A DNA stretch of 64,000 nt, taken from assembly GCF_021278025.1 (NCBI RefSeq), contig NZ_JAIBHJ010000004.1:62001-126000 (forward strand). The letters run 5' to 3'. The DNA is from Motilimonas sp. E26. GTDB lineage: Bacteria; Pseudomonadota; Gammaproteobacteria; Enterobacterales; CBDFNC01. The notes beneath the pieces are model-generated. The model saw only the letters and a list, made by a program, of their open reading frames with translations, had not been told where the DNA came from and ran no database searches. A program made the translations under genes and the position numbers. This document shows, in pieces, positions 48,768 to 58,304 of the stretch. Position 1 is the first letter of the stretch. Every line of letters starts with the position of its first letter.

Positions 48768-48798
48768 CCAGCACATGAAGGAATTATTCATGTGCTGG
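48768..48798 (-). other. Perfect 12-base-pair stem-loop between yciI and comEA
   Basis: CCAGCACATGAA (48768-48779) pairs perfectly with TTCATGTGCTGG (48787-48798) around a 7-base loop. It follows the stop of yciI on the minus strand. No T-run is seen on either strand, so it could be a factor-dependent end, an mRNA-stabilising stem or a protein-binding site. The rest of 48599-48829 shows nothing clear to me. Confidence 0.6.
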
Positions 48799-48829
48799 AT
48801 TATTATGTGTGAAAATTATTCAGGAGGGG

Positions 48830-49129
48830 TTAAGGCAGAACGAGTTTGAAGGGTTTGACTTCAACATTTGCATAAACACCAGCGGCTACATAAGGATCCT
48901 GCTCTGCCCAAGTCTTCGCTTCATCAATAGACGAAAATTTAGCAATTACTACCGATCCGGTAAAGCCTGAATCCCCTGGATTTTCGTTGTCTATGGCTGG
49001 TGATGGACCTGCCACCAACAGGCGTTGTTCGGCGTTTAGTGCTTCTAGGCGGGCAAGATGAGCTGGCCGAGCTTGCTGGCGCAGTGCTAAGCTGTTAGCA
49101 ACATCTGAAGCATAGATGGAGTACCACAT
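48830..49129 (-). CDS. yciI: YciI family protein
   Basis: The 99-residue protein is a YciI-like small protein of ferredoxin-like fold: MWYSIYASD start, [20 protein letters not shown] with the conserved histidine, and [20 protein letters not shown]. The biochemical role in bacteria is not well settled. It follows yciB by 4 bases, the same pairing as in Escherichia coli. Confidence 0.92.
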   Translation of the reverse strand: MWYSIYASDVANSLALRQQARPAHLARLEALNAEQRLLVAGPSPAIDNENPGDSGFTGSVVIAKFSSIDEAKTWAEQDPYVAAGVYANVEVKPFKLVLP

Positions 49130-49133
49130 AAGA

Positions 49134-49673
49134 TTATTCCTTATCTTCTTGAGGGAGATACTTGTATAAATAAATACCAGTGAGAAAGGTAAAAATGAGC
49201 ATTAAGCCCATCAAACCAAATACTTTAAAGTTGACCCAAATATCTTGCGATAGGTAGAAAGCTACGTAAACATTCAGGGTACCGCAGAAAATAAAAAACA
49301 GCGCCCAAGCAATATTTAAATTATGCCAAACTGCCTCAGGTAGGGTGAGCTCTTTACCGAGCATTTGTTTTATTAAGTTCTTCTTAAGCACATACTGGCT
49401 GAACAATAATCCCGCAGCAAACAGGCAATAAATCACCGTGACTTTCCACTTTATAAACGCATCATCACGTAAAATAAGGGTGAGAGCACCAAATGCAATG
49501 ACCATCACAAAGGTAATGAGGTGCATTTTTTCTAATTTTTTATATTTAAACCAGTTGAAAGCGAGCATGATACCGGTTGCTAACATGAGCGCGGCAGTGC
49601 CAACATAGATGTCGTAAAATTTGTAAGCAACGAAAAAAATAATTAGCGGGATAAATTCAAAAAACTGTTTCAT
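49134..49673 (-). CDS. yciB: Inner membrane septation protein YciB (IspZ)
   Basis: The 179-residue protein has five predicted membrane helices and starts [20 protein letters not shown], the family's hallmark. Conserved [19 protein letters not shown] is present. It is linked to cell division and envelope synthesis in enteric bacteria. I start at ATG 49673. The frame opens four residues earlier (49685), but those are absent in the family. Confidence 0.93.
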   Translation of the reverse strand: MKQFFEFIPLIIFFVAYKFYDIYVGTAALMLATGIMLAFNWFKYKKLEKMHLITFVMVIAFGALTLILRDDAFIKWKVTVIYCLFAAGLLFSQYVLKKNLIKQMLGKELTLPEAVWHNLNIAWALFFIFCGTLNVYVAFYLSQDIWVNFKVFGLMGLMLIFTFLTGIYLYKYLPQEDKE

Positions 49674-49750
49674 TGTCATCATCAAATCGTTAATTAATGA
49701 GATGTGTAGTGTACTATTTTCTTCGTTGATAAAAAAGTTACTTTATCGGG

Positions 49751-49789
49751 TCAAACAGGTGTCAGCTGAGCTAACAGACACCTATTTGA
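49751..49789 (-). other. Long stem-loop between glnD and yciB
   Basis: Bases 49751-49763 and 49777-49789 pair over 13 positions with one mismatch (AGGTGTC against GACACCT at the core). It follows the glnD stop by a few bases on the minus strand. No T-run follows, so termination is uncertain. Confidence 0.5.
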
Positions 49790-49795
49790 TGATGT

Positions 49796-52408
49796 TTAAG
49801 AGTGTGCGTCACAGGCGAGAGCAGCAACTAATGCTTGTTTTAATTCATTTTGCTGCTCAGAGTTTAATGCGTGACCGTCTTCGGTAGTGACAATGAAAAA
49901 ATCTTCTACCTGTTCACCTATTGTGGTGATTTTTGCTGTATGCAGCACCACATCTAGCTTTTGGAAAACATCCCCGATGGTTGCTAGTAAGCCGGGTGAA
50001 TCATAAGCAATCAGCTCCATCATGGTGCGATGATTTTTATTACTGAGAAAGTTCACTTGAGTGGCGACCGAAAACTGCTTTTTTCGGCGCGACAATCGCT
50101 GGGTGCGTGCGACCACTTTTTCAGGGTGAGTCAATGCTTGCTCTAATGCCGGCTTTATTTCACGCGTTCGGTCGATGGCTAACGGCTCGCCATCTGGCTC
50201 TAACACAATAAACGTGTCTAGGGTGTAGCCGTCACGACTATTCATAATGGTCGCATCGTGAATGTTGAGGTTTTTATTGTTTAACTCGGTGGCCACAGTG
50301 GCAAATAAGTCTAATGAATCTTTACAATAGATGAACACTTCATTGCCTCCTCGAGAGGCGCGCTTGCTGATCACCACTAGGGGTTTGTCTTTCTCATAGT
50401 GCTGCAGAATATACTCGCTGTGCCAAGCAATCTGCGACGGTGTGTGGCGTAAGAAATAGTCTGCTTTAAAGCGCTTCCAAAGGGTTTCTACGGCGTTTGA
50501 GTTAAATGCCTTACTGAGTAACTTGTTCAGTGCTTGTTGCTTGTGATCGCGGATACGGCTACGTACGTCAATGGGTTTTTCTAGGCCTCGTCTGAGGGCT
50601 TTCTGGGTTTGATAATAGAGCTCTTTGAGTAACGCGCCTTTCCAGCTATTCCAAACATCATCATTGGTCGCACAAATATCGGCGACGGTAAGCAGCAACA
50701 GGTAATTAAGGTATTTTTCATCTTGTACAACACGCGCAAATTCGGTGATCACATCTGGGTCTTGAATATCACGGCGCTGCGCTGTTACCGACATAACTAA
50801 ATGATGTTTAACTAACCAAGCGACCAAACGACCATCATGAGCACTTAAACCGTGTAAATCACAAAATGCTTGGGCATCAATGGCGCCGAGTTCAGAATGG
50901 TCGCCTTTTCTCCCCTTGGCTATATCATGAAAAATAGCGGCCAAAAAAAGTAATTCAGGCTTTTTAATAGTTGGAAAAAGATCGCCACAAATAGGGTGTT
51001 CTACTTTTGATTCCTTGGTCGGGAAATTGTAAATATACTTAATCAGTCGATGAGTATGTTCATCTACAGTGTAAGCGTGGAAAAGGTCAAATTGCATTTG
51101 TCCTAAAATTTTATTCCACTGCGGAATGTAAGCGGCTAAAACGCCATATTTGTGCATTAAGGTAAGGGGTAAGCCCATTCCTCTAGGGTGTTTAAGCAGA
51201 GCCATGAATTTTTCACGACAAGGTGGTATGTCTTGTAACCAATACGTGAGTCGACGTCGACTTTCTCGAATTTCACGTAAGGTTGTGGAATAAATGCCTT
51301 TGATATTTGGGTTGTCAGCAATGTGCAGGAACAGTTGTAAAATGCTTTCGGGACGATGAAAAAATTCCCCAGCCGTTACGAGTACGATCAGATCGCCCTT
51401 GAGCTGAAAATGATCATCAATGGGCACTGATTCTATTTCTGCATTGCCTAAAATATCTTCATCAAAATGTTGTAGTAACATTTCGTTTAGCTCTGCCACT
51501 CGCCGTATGGTGCGATAGAACTGTTTCATCATGGTCTCTATGCCAGCATTACCTTGTCCTTGATAGCCTAGTTTGGTGGCAACATCGGTTTGGTAGTCGA
51601 ACAGTAGGCGGTTGTCGGCACGATTAGTGACGAGGTGTAAGGCAAAACGGATCTTCCAAAGAAAGTTCTGACACTCAAGTAACTCACGATATTCAGCTTG
51701 GGTGAGATAATTATCGATGGTCATTTCAAGTAAGTTCGCTGCGCCAAAATGGCGCCTTGCTACCCAATATAAGGTATGAAGATCACGTAAACCGCCGGGG
51801 TTACTTTTTATATCAGGCTCAAGGCTATAACCATTATCGCGATAATTGAGATGACGCTGGCGTTGCTCTTCGCGTTTCGCACTAAAGAAGGCAGTAGAAG
51901 GCCAAAATGTTGGAGCATGTAATCGCGTTTTAAGGGTTGTAAAGGTGGTTTCATTACCAATGATTAAACGACTCTCAATAAGGTTTGTGGCAATAGTAAT
52001 ATCTTCTAACCCCAATTGAATACAATCATCAATGGTTCTTACGCTATGGCCAATTTCGAGACGCAAATCCCACAGGAAAGTAATAAATGCACTGATTTGT
52101 TGCTCGATTTCAGAGCAAAGAGGCTGAGCGCTTAATAGCAATAAGTCGATGTCTGATTTTGGGTGAAGCTCACCGCGACCGTAGCCGCCAACAGCGACTA
52201 AGCTAAGCTCTTTCGCCATTCCATCGGTAAATTTATGCCAAAGTCGAGTTAACAGCTGGTCCATAAAATCGGAGCGCTCTAGCACCAGCTCACTGATATC
52301 ATCCAGCTGACTGAAGGCCGCTGCTTGTTTAGCGTTAAACTCCGCCATTGCCTCTTTGACACTCTTAAGTGACAGGTCGTCTAAAGCTAATGTCTCAGTG
52401 GCTTGCAT
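49796..52408 (-). CDS. glnD: PII uridylyltransferase/uridylyl-removing enzyme GlnD
   Basis: The 870-residue protein has the nucleotidyltransferase domain (VGGYGRGELHPKSDIDLLLL), a PII-UTase helical region, an HD hydrolase domain (AAIFHDIAKGRKGDHSELG) and two C-terminal ACT domains (TFIVLEPDGEPL; LIAYDSPGLLATIGDVFQ). It senses glutamine and modifies PII proteins to control nitrogen metabolism. It lies 38 bases after map, its likely operon partner. Confidence 0.97.
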   Translation of the reverse strand: MQATETLALDDLSLKSVKEAMAEFNAKQAAAFSQLDDISELVLERSDFMDQLLTRLWHKFTDGMAKELSLVAVGGYGRGELHPKSDIDLLLLSAQPLCSEIEQQISAFITFLWDLRLEIGHSVRTIDDCIQLGLEDITIATNLIESRLIIGNETTFTTLKTRLHAPTFWPSTAFFSAKREEQRQRHLNYRDNGYSLEPDIKSNPGGLRDLHTLYWVARRHFGAANLLEMTIDNYLTQAEYRELLECQNFLWKIRFALHLVTNRADNRLLFDYQTDVATKLGYQGQGNAGIETMMKQFYRTIRRVAELNEMLLQHFDEDILGNAEIESVPIDDHFQLKGDLIVLVTAGEFFHRPESILQLFLHIADNPNIKGIYSTTLREIRESRRRLTYWLQDIPPCREKFMALLKHPRGMGLPLTLMHKYGVLAAYIPQWNKILGQMQFDLFHAYTVDEHTHRLIKYIYNFPTKESKVEHPICGDLFPTIKKPELLFLAAIFHDIAKGRKGDHSELGAIDAQAFCDLHGLSAHDGRLVAWLVKHHLVMSVTAQRRDIQDPDVITEFARVVQDEKYLNYLLLLTVADICATNDDVWNSWKGALLKELYYQTQKALRRGLEKPIDVRSRIRDHKQQALNKLLSKAFNSNAVETLWKRFKADYFLRHTPSQIAWHSEYILQHYEKDKPLVVISKRASRGGNEVFIYCKDSLDLFATVATELNNKNLNIHDATIMNSRDGYTLDTFIVLEPDGEPLAIDRTREIKPALEQALTHPEKVVARTQRLSRRKKQFSVATQVNFLSNKNHRTMMELIAYDSPGLLATIGDVFQKLDVVLHTAKITTIGEQVEDFFIVTTEDGHALNSEQQNELKQALVAALACDAHS

Positions 52409-52446
52409 GGGCAGCTCCTATTTATGGTTAAAGTAGTGGAATTGGC

Positions 52447-53247
52447 CTAGGCGTGATTAATCACTCGTTCAATGGTTTCGTCTTGACGTAGGGTTAATAT
52501 TTCGCAGCCTGTTTCTGTCACCAGTAAAGTATGCTCCCACTGTGCAGAGCGGGAACCGTCTTTGGTTGTGACCGTCCAACCATCTTTTTTATCTAATTTA
52601 GTATGTCGCTTACCTAAATTGATCATAGGTTCAATGGTGAAGCACATGCCAGGCTCTAAAATAAGCAACGCATTGGGGTCGGTTTTGCTTTTATAGTGCA
52701 GCACTTGCGGCTCTTCATGAAAGGTTGCGCCAATACCGTGGCCACAATATTCACGTACAACCGAGAACCCGTTTTGTTCGGCATGGGCTTGTATCACTGC
52801 ACCTATCTCGCCAAGGCGAATACCTGGTTTAACTAACTTAATGCCTTTGTATAAACATTCTTGTGCGTTTTGCACTAATTTTTTCGTCAACGGATTCGCG
52901 TCGCCGACCACAAACATTTTTGATGTATCACCGTGATAACCGTCTTTAATCACTGTGATGTCGATATTAATAATATCGCCATTACGTAGTTTTTTGTGGT
53001 TTGGGATACCATGACAAACTACTTCATTTACCGAGGTACAGATAGATTTAGGAAAGCCGTGATAATTTAATGGTGCGGGGATGGCTTGTTGTACATCAAC
53101 AATAAAATCATGACATTTTTGATTCAGCTCGTCTGTTGTTACCCCTTTTACAACAAAGGGTTCGATCATTTCTAGCACATCGGCAGCCAGTTTCCCAGCA
53201 ATGCGCATCTTTTCAATTTCTTCAGCTGTTTTGATTACTACACTCAT
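52447..53247 (-). CDS. map: Type I methionine aminopeptidase
   Basis: The 266-residue enzyme has the pita-bread fold with metal ligands in NIDITVIKDGYHGDTSKMF, EYCGHGIGATFHEEP and FTIEPMI, and E in QWEHTLLVTE. It removes initiator methionine from new proteins. I start at ATG 53247 (MSVVIKTAEEIEKM) because AGAGA lies before it. The open frame reaches 53304, but those 19 residues overlap the rpsB promoter region and are unlike the family. Confidence 0.96.
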   Translation of the reverse strand: MSVVIKTAEEIEKMRIAGKLAADVLEMIEPFVVKGVTTDELNQKCHDFIVDVQQAIPAPLNYHGFPKSICTSVNEVVCHGIPNHKKLRNGDIINIDITVIKDGYHGDTSKMFVVGDANPLTKKLVQNAQECLYKGIKLVKPGIRLGEIGAVIQAHAEQNGFSVVREYCGHGIGATFHEEPQVLHYKSKTDPNALLILEPGMCFTIEPMINLGKRHTKLDKKDGWTVTTKDGSRSAQWEHTLLVTETGCEILTLRQDETIERVINHA

Positions 53248-53310
53248 GATTATCTCTTCTTTTGTGTGACTGGCGCGGGGATGTTTTTGTCGCCAATTCC
53301 GCATCTCAGA

Positions 53311-53346
53311 TTGTGATTATGACTTGGGTATGGTATAAAGCGCGCC
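53311..53346 (+). promoter_or_regulatory. rpsB promoter with GC-rich discriminator
   Basis: TTGTGA (53311-53316) and TATAAA (53334-53339) are 17 bases apart and are followed by GCGCGCC. A GC-rich discriminator is typical of stringently controlled ribosomal promoters. The resulting leader would be about 170 bases. Confidence 0.75.
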
Positions 53347-53521
53347 GGGAATTGGCAATGTGAAATTACATTGTTAACCAATAATCGGTCACGATTAAGT
53401 AGCCGACAACCCGAAATCAACTTAATTAAACAACACACACACATCGTCACATATTTCGGGGTGCCTGTTAAGGGTCGAGATTATGGGATGTGTGGAGGCC
53501 TAACCCCAAGAGGAATTTAAC
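53347..53521 (+). promoter_or_regulatory. Long rpsB leader, possible S2 autoregulatory region
   Basis: About 170 bases lie between the promoter and the rpsB ATG (53522), ending with an AGAGG site at 53510-53514. In Escherichia coli and relatives the rpsB leader is known to be the target of repression by ribosomal protein S2. I cannot confirm the conserved fold by eye. Confidence 0.4.
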
Positions 53522-54256
53522 ATGGCTAATGTATCAATGCGCGAAATGCTGAAGGCTGGTGTGCACTTCGGTCACCAAACTCGTTACTGGAACCCAAAGA
53601 TGAAGCCTTTCATCTTCGGCGCTCGTAATAAAGTACACATCATCAACCTTGAGCAAACAGTTCCAATGTTCAACGAAGCTCTGGATTTCATTTCTGGCGT
53701 TTCTGCGAAAAAAGGTAAAGTTCTTTTTGTTGGAACTAAACGTGCAGCAAGCGTGGCAGTAAAAGAAGCAGCAATAAGCTGTGACCAGTTCTACGTAAAC
53801 CACCGCTGGTTAGGTGGTATGTTAACAAACTGGAAAACTGTTCGTCAGTCTATCAAGCGTCTAAAAGAGCTAGAAGCTCAAACTGAAGATGGCACATTTG
53901 ATAAGCTAACGAAGAAAGAAGCGCTAATGCGTTCTCGTGAACTTGAGAAGTTAGAGAAAAGCTTAGGTGGTATCAAAGATATGGGCGGTCTACCTGACGC
54001 ACTATTCATCATTGATGCAGACCATGAGCATATCGCTATCAAAGAAGCGAACAACTTAGGCATTCCTGTAGTTTCTATCGTTGATACTAACTCAAACCCA
54101 GACGGCGTAGATTTCATTGTTCCAGGTAACGATGATGCTATCCGTGCGGTACAGTTATACCTAACTTCTGCTGCTGATGCAGTAAAAGCAGGTCGTCAAC
54201 AAGATATCGTTGTACAGGCTGAAGAAGACGGCTTTGTAGAAGAAGCTGCAGAGTAA
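53522..54256 (+). CDS. rpsB: 30S ribosomal protein S2
   Basis: The 244-residue protein matches S2 throughout ([59 protein letters not shown]). It completes the 30S subunit together with S1. Codon choice is strongly biased to highly expressed forms compared with the flagellar genes. It is followed by an intercistronic hairpin and tsf. Confidence 0.99.
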   Translation: MANVSMREMLKAGVHFGHQTRYWNPKMKPFIFGARNKVHIINLEQTVPMFNEALDFISGVSAKKGKVLFVGTKRAASVAVKEAAISCDQFYVNHRWLGGMLTNWKTVRQSIKRLKELEAQTEDGTFDKLTKKEALMRSRELEKLEKSLGGIKDMGGLPDALFIIDADHEHIAIKEANNLGIPVVSIVDTNSNPDGVDFIVPGNDDAIRAVQLYLTSAADAVKAGRQQDIVVQAEEDGFVEEAAE

Positions 54257-54300
54257 TAACGGCTTTCGCCCTTATTAACCAAACCATTTTTTTTTGGTTA

Positions 54301-54326
54301 ACAGGGGCCCTTAGGCCCCTGTTTTT
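54301..54326 (+). terminator. Terminator or attenuator between rpsB and tsf
   Basis: ACAGGGGCC (54301-54309) pairs with GGCCCCTGT (54314-54322) around CTTA, followed by a short T-run. It lies 29 bases before tsf, so it probably lowers but does not stop read-through. An upstream AACCAAA/TTTGGTT repeat (54277-54300) may fold as an alternative stem. Confidence 0.8.
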
Positions 54327-54354
54327 CATCTTTTTATTGTTGAGGAAACTCAAA

Positions 54355-55206
54355 ATGGCAATTACTGCTGCTCAAGTTAAAGAACTGCGCGATCGTACCG
54401 GTGCGGGCATGATGGATTGTAAAAAAGCACTTCAAGAAACCAATGGTGATATCGAAGCTGCTATCGAATTTATGCGTAAAAATGGCCAAGCAAAAGCGGC
54501 CAAAAAAGCAGGTAACATTGCTGCTGAAGGTGCTATTTTAATCAAAACTGCAGGTAATGTTGCGGCTTTAGTTGAAGTTAACTGTCAAACAGACTTCGTA
54601 GCTAAAGATGCGAACTTCCTAAGTTTTGCTAATGAAGTGGCTGATGCAGCTGTTGCTTCTAAAGTAACCATCGAAGAGCTACAAGCGCAATTCGAAGAAA
54701 AGCGCATTGCACTTGTGACTAAAATTGGTGAAAACATCAATGTACGTCGCGTGTCTTACGTTGAAGGTGTAAACCTGGCTTCATACTCGCACGGTTCGAC
54801 AATTGGTGTTGTTGTTGCAGGTGAAGGTGATGTTGATTCACTAAAGCACATTGCAATGCACGTTGCAGCGAGCAAGCCTGAATACGTTAACCCTGAAGAC
54901 GTACCAGCTGAAGTTGTTGAAAAAGAGCGTGAAATTCAAATCGATATCGCGATGAATGAGGGTAAGCCTCAAGAAATCGCTGAGAAGATGGTTGCTGGCC
55001 GTATGAAGAAGTTCACAGGTGAAGTTGCCCTAACTGGCCAACCTTTCATCATGGAACCAAAGAAAACGGTAGGCGCTGTGCTTAAAGAGAAAGGTATCTC
55101 TGTTTCTAGCTTCGTACGTTTAGAAGTGGGTGAAGGTATCGAGAAGAAAGAAGAAGACTTTGCTGCTGAAGTTGAAGCGCAAATTGCAGCTTCTAAAGCT
55201 AAGTAA
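54355..55206 (+). CDS. tsf: Elongation factor Ts
   Basis: The 283-residue protein equals the Escherichia coli length. It has the N-terminal UBA-like part ([20 protein letters not shown]) and the core that contacts EF-Tu ([13 protein letters not shown]). It exchanges GDP for GTP on EF-Tu. I start at ATG 54355, 9 bases after GAGGA. A frame-open TTG at 54337 lies within the leader. Confidence 0.99.
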   Translation: MAITAAQVKELRDRTGAGMMDCKKALQETNGDIEAAIEFMRKNGQAKAAKKAGNIAAEGAILIKTAGNVAALVEVNCQTDFVAKDANFLSFANEVADAAVASKVTIEELQAQFEEKRIALVTKIGENINVRRVSYVEGVNLASYSHGSTIGVVVAGEGDVDSLKHIAMHVAASKPEYVNPEDVPAEVVEKEREIQIDIAMNEGKPQEIAEKMVAGRMKKFTGEVALTGQPFIMEPKKTVGAVLKEKGISVSSFVRLEVGEGIEKKEEDFAAEVEAQIAASKAK

Positions 55207-55233
55207 GCTCTGCTTTTGTAGATCATAAGTATT

Positions 55234-55255
55234 AGCCGCGGCCATTGCTGCGGCT
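55234..55255 (+). terminator. Hairpin after tsf
   Basis: AGCCGC (55234-55239) pairs with GCGGCT (55250-55255), followed by GTTTT. It is a plausible weak terminator 26 bases before pyrH. Confidence 0.55.
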
Positions 55256-55280
55256 GTTTTGCAACTAGGAATCGCGTAAA

Positions 55281-56027
55281 ATGAGTACCAATCCGAAACC
55301 AAGCTATAGACGAATTCTGTTAAAACTAAGTGGTGAAGCCTTGATGGGCGAAGAAGGCTTTGGCATTGATGCCAAAGTACTAGAACGCATGGCGCAAGAA
55401 ATTAAAGAATTAATTGAACTAGGTGTTCAAGTTGGATTGGTCATCGGTGGCGGTAACTTATTCCGCGGCGAAGGCTTAGCGAAAGCGGGTATGAATCGCG
55501 TAGTGGGTGACCACATGGGCATGTTGGCAACGGTGATGAATGGTTTAGCCATGCGTGACGCTTTGCATCGTGCATATGTTAATGCTCGCTTGATGTCCGC
55601 CATTCCGTTAAAAGGTGTGTGTGACGATTATAACTGGGCAGAAGCAATCAGCCTACTTAAGTCTGGTCGAGTGGTTATCTTTTCAGCCGGTACTGGCAAC
55701 CCCTTCTTTACGACTGACTCAGCAGCATGTTTACGTGGCATTGAAATTGAAGCTGACGCCGTGCTAAAAGCGACGAAAGTTGATGGTGTTTATGATGCTG
55801 ACCCTATGAAAAATCCTGATGCAGTTTTGTATGATGAACTTGATTATTCTACTGTTCTTGAAAAAGAGCTGAAGGTAATGGACCTTGCGGCCTTTACACT
55901 GGCTCGTGATCATGGTCTGCCAATCCGTGTGTTTAATATGAACAAGCCTGGAGCGCTACGTCGCGTGGTTATGGGTGAAAGTGAAGGCACAGTGATAAAA
56001 GCGCCAAGTGTTTCAGAAGAAGAATAA
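55281..56027 (+). CDS. pyrH: UMP kinase PyrH
   Basis: The 248-residue amino-acid-kinase-fold protein has [21 protein letters not shown] and [15 protein letters not shown]. It makes UDP from UMP and is allosterically controlled by GTP and UTP in related bacteria. It lies between tsf and frr as in most proteobacteria. Confidence 0.98.
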   Translation: MSTNPKPSYRRILLKLSGEALMGEEGFGIDAKVLERMAQEIKELIELGVQVGLVIGGGNLFRGEGLAKAGMNRVVGDHMGMLATVMNGLAMRDALHRAYVNARLMSAIPLKGVCDDYNWAEAISLLKSGRVVIFSAGTGNPFFTTDSAACLRGIEIEADAVLKATKVDGVYDADPMKNPDAVLYDELDYSTVLEKELKVMDLAAFTLARDHGLPIRVFNMNKPGALRRVVMGESEGTVIKAPSVSEEE

Positions 56028-56077
56028 GGCTACTTGGTTGATATAATCTAGCCTAAAATGTTTAAAAGGAATATACC

Positions 56078-56635
56078 GTGATTAATGAAATTAAAGACGA
56101 CGCTCAAACGCGCATGAGCAAAAGTATCGATGCACTGAAATCGCAACTGTCTAAAATTAGAACAGGCCGCGCGCATCCAAGTTTATTAAGCAACATCACC
56201 GTATCATATTACGGCGCAGATACCCCTCTTAACCAAGTGGGTAACGTAAGTACTGAAGATTCTCGTACGCTTACCGTGACAGTATTTGATCGCGCGATGA
56301 TCCAAGCGGTAGAAAAAGCAATTATGTCTTCCGACCTAGGGCTGAATCCTAACTCAGCAGGCGCCGTGATTCGCATTCCTCTTCCTGCGTTAACGGAGGA
56401 GCGCCGTAAAGACCTTATCAAAGTCGTTCGTGCAGAAGCTGAAGCTGGCCGTGTGGCTATCCGTAATATTCGTCGCGATGCTAATAGTGATTTAAAGGCA
56501 TTAGAAAAAGAGAAAGAAATCAGTGAAGACGAACTACGTAAATCTGAAGATGATGTACAAAAATTAACGGATGCAGCCATTAAAGAAGTGGATAGTATTC
56601 TAGCGATTAAAGAGAAAGAGCTAATGGAAATCTAA
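56078..56635 (+). CDS. frr: Ribosome recycling factor
   Basis: The 185-residue protein matches RRF ([44 protein letters not shown]). With EF-G it splits post-termination ribosomes. Translation begins at GTG 56078, 7 bases after AAGGA (56067-56071 region). A terminator follows. Confidence 0.98.
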   Translation: MINEIKDDAQTRMSKSIDALKSQLSKIRTGRAHPSLLSNITVSYYGADTPLNQVGNVSTEDSRTLTVTVFDRAMIQAVEKAIMSSDLGLNPNSAGAVIRIPLPALTEERRKDLIKVVRAEAEAGRVAIRNIRRDANSDLKALEKEKEISEDELRKSEDDVQKLTDAAIKEVDSILAIKEKELMEI

Positions 56636-56657
56636 ATTCGCTTAGATATTAGCTGTT

Positions 56658-56687
56658 AACGCCGTGTGTTAACACGGCGTTTTTTTG
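56658..56687 (+). terminator. Rho-independent terminator after frr
   Basis: AACGCCGTGT (56658-56667) pairs perfectly with ACACGGCGTT (56672-56681) around GTTA, followed by a run of T. It separates frr from uppS by only about 20 bases. Confidence 0.92.
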
Positions 56688-56707
56688 TCCATCACGAGAG
56701 GTTATTT

Positions 56708-57448
56708 GTGCAGGAAATGAATGTCGTTCCTCAACACGTTGCAATTATCATGGACGGTAATGGGCGCTGGGCAGAGCAAAAAGGCAAAATTCGTGTTTTT
56801 GGTCATCAAGCCGGTGTTAAATCTGTAAGACGTTGTGTATCGTTTGCCACGCAAAATAAAATTAAAACCTTGACCCTGTTTGCGTTTAGTAGTGAAAACT
56901 GGAAACGGCCGCCTGCTGAAGTTTCAACACTCATGGAATTGTTTTTCACGGTACTTAATCGTGAAGTAAAAAAATTACATAAAAATAATATTTGTCTACG
57001 CATTATTGGTGATTTGAGTGCTTTTTCACCGCGCCTACAAGAAAAAATAAAACAAGCTCAACAGCTTACTAAAGATAACTCAGGTCTAATCTTAAATATT
57101 GCGGCAAACTATGGTGGCCGTTGGCACATCGCGCAAGCGGCACAGGCATTGTCGGGTAAGGTGCTAGCGGGCGACATTAAAGTAGCGGACGTCACCGAAC
57201 AGACGCTAGATAATGAAATTAAAAAACTGCCATTAACAGACGTCGATTTAATGATTCGCACAGGCGGTGAGCAACGCATTAGTAACTTTTTACTCTGGCA
57301 GCTGACATATGCAGAGCTGTACTTTACTGATACACTTTGGCCAGATTTTAACGAAGATAGCTTTGCTTTGGCATTGTCTAGTTTCGGTAACAGGGAACGA
57401 CGCTTTGGCCATACCAGTGCTCAAGTGCAAGCATTAAAACAAGGGTAG
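56708..57448 (+). CDS. uppS: Undecaprenyl diphosphate synthase UppS
   Basis: The 246-residue cis-prenyltransferase has the active-site [25 protein letters not shown] and [19 protein letters not shown]. It makes the C55 lipid carrier for peptidoglycan and glycans. I choose GTG 56708, as GAGAGG (56696-56701) is well spaced. ATG 56717 is the alternative. The open frame reaches back to 56666, inside the terminator. Confidence 0.95.
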   Translation: MQEMNVVPQHVAIIMDGNGRWAEQKGKIRVFGHQAGVKSVRRCVSFATQNKIKTLTLFAFSSENWKRPPAEVSTLMELFFTVLNREVKKLHKNNICLRIIGDLSAFSPRLQEKIKQAQQLTKDNSGLILNIAANYGGRWHIAQAAQALSGKVLAGDIKVADVTEQTLDNEIKKLPLTDVDLMIRTGGEQRISNFLLWQLTYAELYFTDTLWPDFNEDSFALALSSFGNRERRFGHTSAQVQALKQG

Positions 57449-57452
57449 CTTT

Positions 57453-58301
57453 TTGTTAAAACAACGAATTATTACGGCCGGTGTGTTAGCTCCAATGACC
57501 ATAGCCGCCATTTTTTTACTTCCTTTAAAACTATTTTCTTTACTGGTTGCTGCCATTTTTTTGTTAGCTTCTCGTGAATGGGGAAGCCTCGTCTCTCGTG
57601 AAAAACGAGCATTTATCCTCTATCCATTTGGCTTGGTGTTGGGCGCTTCCTTAATCGCTATTCCGGTCGAGGGGATTTGGCTGACGCAGATAAACCATTA
57701 TGTCTTAGGTATATTAAGTGCTGGAGGTTTATGGTGGTTATGCTGTTTAGCGTTGGTGCTCACTTTCCCTAACAGTGCAAAACTATGGCAAAGCCAAGCT
57801 TGGCTAAAAGGAATATTTGGTCTGCTGACCTTAATGCCGTTTTTTTGGTCGTTATTAACGTTGCGCAGTGTTAACTTCTATCACGAGCCGCAGCAAGGCG
57901 CGTGGCTGGTGCTTTTCGTTATGTTATTGGTTTGGGGCGCCGATACCGGCGCTTATTTTACGGGTAAATCCTTGGGTAAGCATAAATTGGCACCTAAGGT
58001 AAGCCCCGGCAAGACCATTGAAGGCTTTGTTGGTGGTTTGATATCAACGGTGATCATTGCTTTTATTGCTATGTATGCTTTTGCAATTGAAGCTGACAAA
58101 CAACTTTTGTTTATCGTTGCGGCTGTTATTACCAGCTTGGCATCAAGCCTAGGTGATTTGAGTGAAAGTATGTTCAAACGTCAAGCGGGCATTAAAGACA
58201 GTGGAACATTGTTGCCGGGTCATGGTGGCGTGCTTGATCGCATCGATAGTTTAACGGCCGCGTTGCCGGTGTTTACCCTTTGTTATATTGCTTGGTTGTA
58301 A
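57453..58301 (+). CDS. cdsA: Phosphatidate cytidylyltransferase CdsA
   Basis: The 282-residue polytopic membrane protein has the CDP-diglyceride synthase signature SMFKRQAGIKDSGTLLPGHG, followed by GGVLDRIDS. It makes CDP-diacylglycerol, the precursor of all phospholipids. It starts at TTG 57453, 4 bases after the uppS stop, with AAGGG upstream. Confidence 0.96.
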   Translation: MLKQRIITAGVLAPMTIAAIFLLPLKLFSLLVAAIFLLASREWGSLVSREKRAFILYPFGLVLGASLIAIPVEGIWLTQINHYVLGILSAGGLWWLCCLALVLTFPNSAKLWQSQAWLKGIFGLLTLMPFFWSLLTLRSVNFYHEPQQGAWLVLFVMLLVWGADTGAYFTGKSLGKHKLAPKVSPGKTIEGFVGGLISTVIIAFIAMYAFAIEADKQLLFIVAAVITSLASSLGDLSESMFKRQAGIKDSGTLLPGHGGVLDRIDSLTAALPVFTLCYIAWL

Positions 58302-58304
58302 TTT

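Noticed and set aside
56209-56580. A 123-residue minus-strand frame inside frr
   Set aside because: It is antisense to a conserved essential gene, is serine/arginine-rich and has no recognisable domain.
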